Assembly (NCBI GenBank): GCA_963779765.1
Contig: CAVZZP010000003.1
Location: 62,001 to 126,000 of the forward strand
Direction of reading: 5' to 3'
Origin: Silicimonas sp963779765
Lineage (GTDB): Bacteria > Pseudomonadota > Alphaproteobacteria > Rhodobacterales > Rhodobacteraceae
DNA length: 64,000 nt
The notes beneath the pieces were generated by a model, which saw only the letters and a list, made by a program, of their open reading frames with translations, had not been told where the DNA came from and did no database searches. Positions 61,339 through 64,000 of this stretch are shown here, one piece after another (position 1 is the stretch's first letter; every line of letters begins with the position of its first letter). A program made the translations under genes and the position numbers.

Positions 61339-64000
61339 CGATGATGATCCTTGTTTCAAGTCCCGGTCCGTAAAGGTCGGACAGTTGCGCCACCCGCACC
61401 TCGTAGGGTCCAGCAAGGCCGTCGGCGTCGCGCTCCACCGCGCTGTAGTTGAAGAAGGGGGCGTCAGTAGAGACGGACCTGCGACGTGTTCCAGCGCTCC
61501 AGACTTCGACACTGTAGCGCTCGCTCGCCTCGCCGAGGGGGACCTCGGCCAGAGTCCAGCTATCACCGTCGATCCGAGTCTGGCGTATCCACGTAAGAAC
61601 GTGGCCTCCTGCCCCATCGAGAGCCCATCTCAGATGAACCGGCGCGAAAGGACGCAACGCGACACCTCGCGCCACATGCGTGAAGCCGACATAGGATGCG
61701 TGGTCCACCGGCTTCGTCGCCGGTCCCACGCGATAGTGCCGCTCCAGCCCGCGTGCCTCCGACGGCAGGACAATCTGTTGCAAGGCGGCGTCCAGAACGA
61801 CGACCGTCGATCCCGCAGGCCAGGTCGCCGGCATGATCCCCTCCGTACCGCGGAGCCCCCGTAGCCGTTGCGACAGCGACCAAGTGTCGGGGGCCGTCAG
61901 CTCCGCCTCGCGAAACTGGAAGACCTCCCAGTCCAGGCTCTCGGCGGACCCGATGACGCCGACGTTGCCGCCCGCAAACAGAGCCATCTCGTCGACCGAC
62001 GCCAGGGTTCCGTAGGCCAGTCGCACGCTCAGGTCGGGGCCCCTGTCCCACAGCCCGGCCCGAGCCGCCGGAAGATCATTCAGCGTCACGCCCATGACAG
62101 CGCGACGCGACAGACCTGCCTCGAAGCTCCACCGCTCGCCGTCGATAGATGAATAGACGGCCACCTCTCCGGGCCAGGGCTCGGAGACGGCCGCGACCCA
62201 CGGGCCGTCCGGCACCGCGTCTGCCCGCAGGATCGGAAGGTCCATCATTTCCGCCCAGACCGGCAATGGCGGAACATGTGGACGCGTCGGGACGAAGCTA
62301 TCCGCTTCGATGAAGGGACGATACAGACCCCGCTCGACGCGCACCGCTTCGACGTGCCGCGCGCCGGCCTCCTCCAGACGGTCCACCCGGTAGTCGGCTC
62401 CGTCTACAGTGACCACATCGCCCGCCCTTACGGTCGACGACGGCGGGAGCGAGAATGCCGCGCCCTCGCGCGCGACCCTTGCCTCGGCAAGCCACCGGTC
62501 GACGACGGACTGAGCTTCACCTCCCGTCAGGACGAGAGGCAACTCGCTTCGCGCGACGCCAGTCGTGACCTCATCGGGAAAAATCCCTTCCGTCGCGCGG
62601 GCCTCGTAATCGCCATCGGCCTCGACATAGGTCAGCCGCACACGCCCCGAGACTTCGGCATCGGCCAGACGTGTCCGCGACAGAACCGGTTCGGCTTCGT
62701 CCCGCGCGAAAAGCGTTGTGTCGAGAGTGTTGTCCACCTGCCCGTCGCGCGTCCGGAACACGACCTGCCCCTCGCGCTCGACCGCATCGACGCCATGCGC
62801 CATAAGAAGTGGCTGCAAAGCCTCGCGCGCCGAGGCCCCACCTTCGACCGCATAGCCCCTCACGAGTTCCCGGACATCCGAGACGTCGACATCCTCCACG
62901 CCCTGCTCCGCACAAATATCGCGGATCACACCGTCAAGCGTCCGTGAGGTGGCACGACCATTCAGCCAGTGACCGCGCGCATAGTTCTCGCCATCGCCCC
63001 AGACCTCGGCATTCGCAGGAAACCACGGATAGGGTCGGGCATCCCAGGCCCAGACGAACATGCGCTCGGTGTCGATCATGGGCGCGCCATAGACATCCGA
63101 AACCGGATTGTTCCCGGCGTCGGACCAGAAACTCCGACATCGCGCGCAGGTATTGCATCTGCATCAGGTCGTCGCGCGCACCCGTCGAATGTTTTGGCAA
63201 CGACGACTTCCGACGACTTCGGGTCGAGAAAGCGGTTGGGTTCATTCGTCCCCTTGTCGACGGCGGCGCAGCCCAGTTCCGTGAACCAGATCGGCTTGCT
63301 CTGCGGAACCCAGGCCGATGCGGTCGCCTGGCGCACCCCAGCGATCCGGTCGTGATGTGCATTCGTCCACCACCCGGCCAGGTCCTTGTACCGCCAGACC
63401 CAAGGCTCGCCATAGGCGCCATCCGTGATCGGCATACGCAACTGAACGGCCTCGGCCTGCGCCGACGGATAGTACCAGTCAAAACCCTCACCGCCCGCAA
63501 TATTTTCTTTCAGATAGGATATGTTATGAACCGATCCGAACCCGGAATCCGCATGGTCCCAGGCATCCCGCCAGTCGGACAGCGGCATGTAGTTGTCGAT
63601 ACCTACGAAGTCGATGGCCTCGTCCGCCCAGAGCGGATCGAGATGGAAAAGCACATCGCCGGATCCGTCTTGGGGGTGATAGCCGAAGTACTCCGACCAA
63701 TCGGCCGCATAGCCGATCCTCACCGCCGGCCCCATCACCTCGCGCACCTCCGCCGCGAGGCTCCGGAGGGCCTCGACCGCGGGAAACGACCCGCTGACGC
63801 CGCGGATCTGGGTCAGAGACCGCATCTCCGAGCCAATGCAGAACGCGTCCACCCCTCCCGCAGCGGCGCAGAGGTGGGCGTAGTGCAGGATGAACCGGCG
63901 ATACGAGAAATCGTCGGGCCCGCCGTACAGGATCTCGCTCTCGACGTTGGAATAGTCCCCTGCGACCGCCGTCCCGAAGAAGGCCGCGACTTCCGCGTCG
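61331..64000 (-). pseudogene. GTA host-specificity/baseplate hub protein (RcGTA g15, rcc01698-like), two frameshifts, 5' end outside window
   Basis: This is the large tail-tip protein of the Rhodobacter-type gene transfer agent. From the window edge to about 63207 it shows the GTA TIM-barrel domain (FILHYAHLCAAAGGVDAFCIGSE, KPIWFTELGCAAVDKG). The frame then shifts by an extra G near 63207. The next stretch reads LPKHSTGARDDLMQMQYLRAM. An extra T near 63129 moves it again, into WSDAGNNPVSDVYG and the segment running to the stop at 61331 (AWDARPYPWFPANAEVWGDGENY, a tail-protein region). Both breaks look like one-base insertions and the protein is otherwise complete across them. It overlaps DUF2793 by 8 bp. 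If the breaks are real, this GTA could not make functional tails. Confidence 0.87.

Overview
The window is 64 kb of high-GC, gene-dense DNA that looks like a marine alphaproteobacterium of the Rhodobacteraceae (roseobacter group). The evidence is a gene-transfer-agent (GTA) host-specificity protein followed by a DUF2793 gene at the right edge, a VPLPA-CTERM surface protein, a pyruvate dehydrogenase operon whose E1-beta carries its own lipoyl domain, HWE-type histidine kinases, and several promoters matching the alphaproteobacterial general-stress sigma factor EcfG. There is no CRISPR array, rRNA, or intact insertion sequence.

Layout, left half. 1-3 kb: the tail of an M20 metallopeptidase with a frameshift, a fluoroacetate-dehalogenase-type hydrolase, tRNA-Asp and a GNAT acetyltransferase. 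3-10.5 kb: a membrane protein with a spermidine-synthase-like domain, then glycosyltransferases and polytopic membrane proteins suited to lipid-linked sugar transfer. 10.7-14.3 kb: small accessory genes, including a lipoprotein L,D-transpeptidase and an alpha/beta hydrolase fused to a LuxR DNA-binding domain. 14.6-22.1 kb: glgE - treS/maltokinase - glgB, the GlgE route from trehalose to branched alpha-glucan, behind an EcfG-type promoter. 22.2-25.7 kb: two HWE sensor kinases and a single-domain response regulator, again behind an EcfG-type promoter. 25.7-30.9 kb: a secreted sulfatase-modifying-factor-like protein, tRNA-Val(TAC), a SoxR divergon with a perfect SoxR box, and a PRC-barrel gene with a third EcfG-type promoter.

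Layout, right half. 30.2-33.8 kb: a TRAP transporter operon with its GntR regulator and an 18-bp palindromic operator. 34-45.6 kb: an 11-kb sugar-chemistry cassette. It holds a Gfo/Idh oxidoreductase and a medium-chain dehydrogenase on the minus strand. Diverging from them are eight genes, mostly overlapping by 1-4 bp: a sugar epimerase, a glycoside-hydrolase/epimerase fusion, a GT4 glycosyltransferase, three tandem CgeB-like glycosyltransferases, a UDP-glucuronate decarboxylase and a SAM methyltransferase. This cassette is the best candidate for an undescribed system. 45.8-61 kb is core metabolism: tRNA-Val(CAC), enolase, two cyclophilins, phosphoglycerate kinase, class I fructose-bisphosphate aldolase, ftsB, pdhA-pdhB-pdhC, and cysE-cysK. 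60.6-64 kb is the end of the GTA cluster.

Four single-base frameshifts are visible (M20 peptidase, aldolase C-terminus, two in the GTA gene). All look like one-base insertions, so a systematic sequencing or assembly error is as likely as real decay. Starts were chosen from ribosome-binding sites and overlaps. Functions of the 34-45.6 kb cassette are inferred from family resemblance only.
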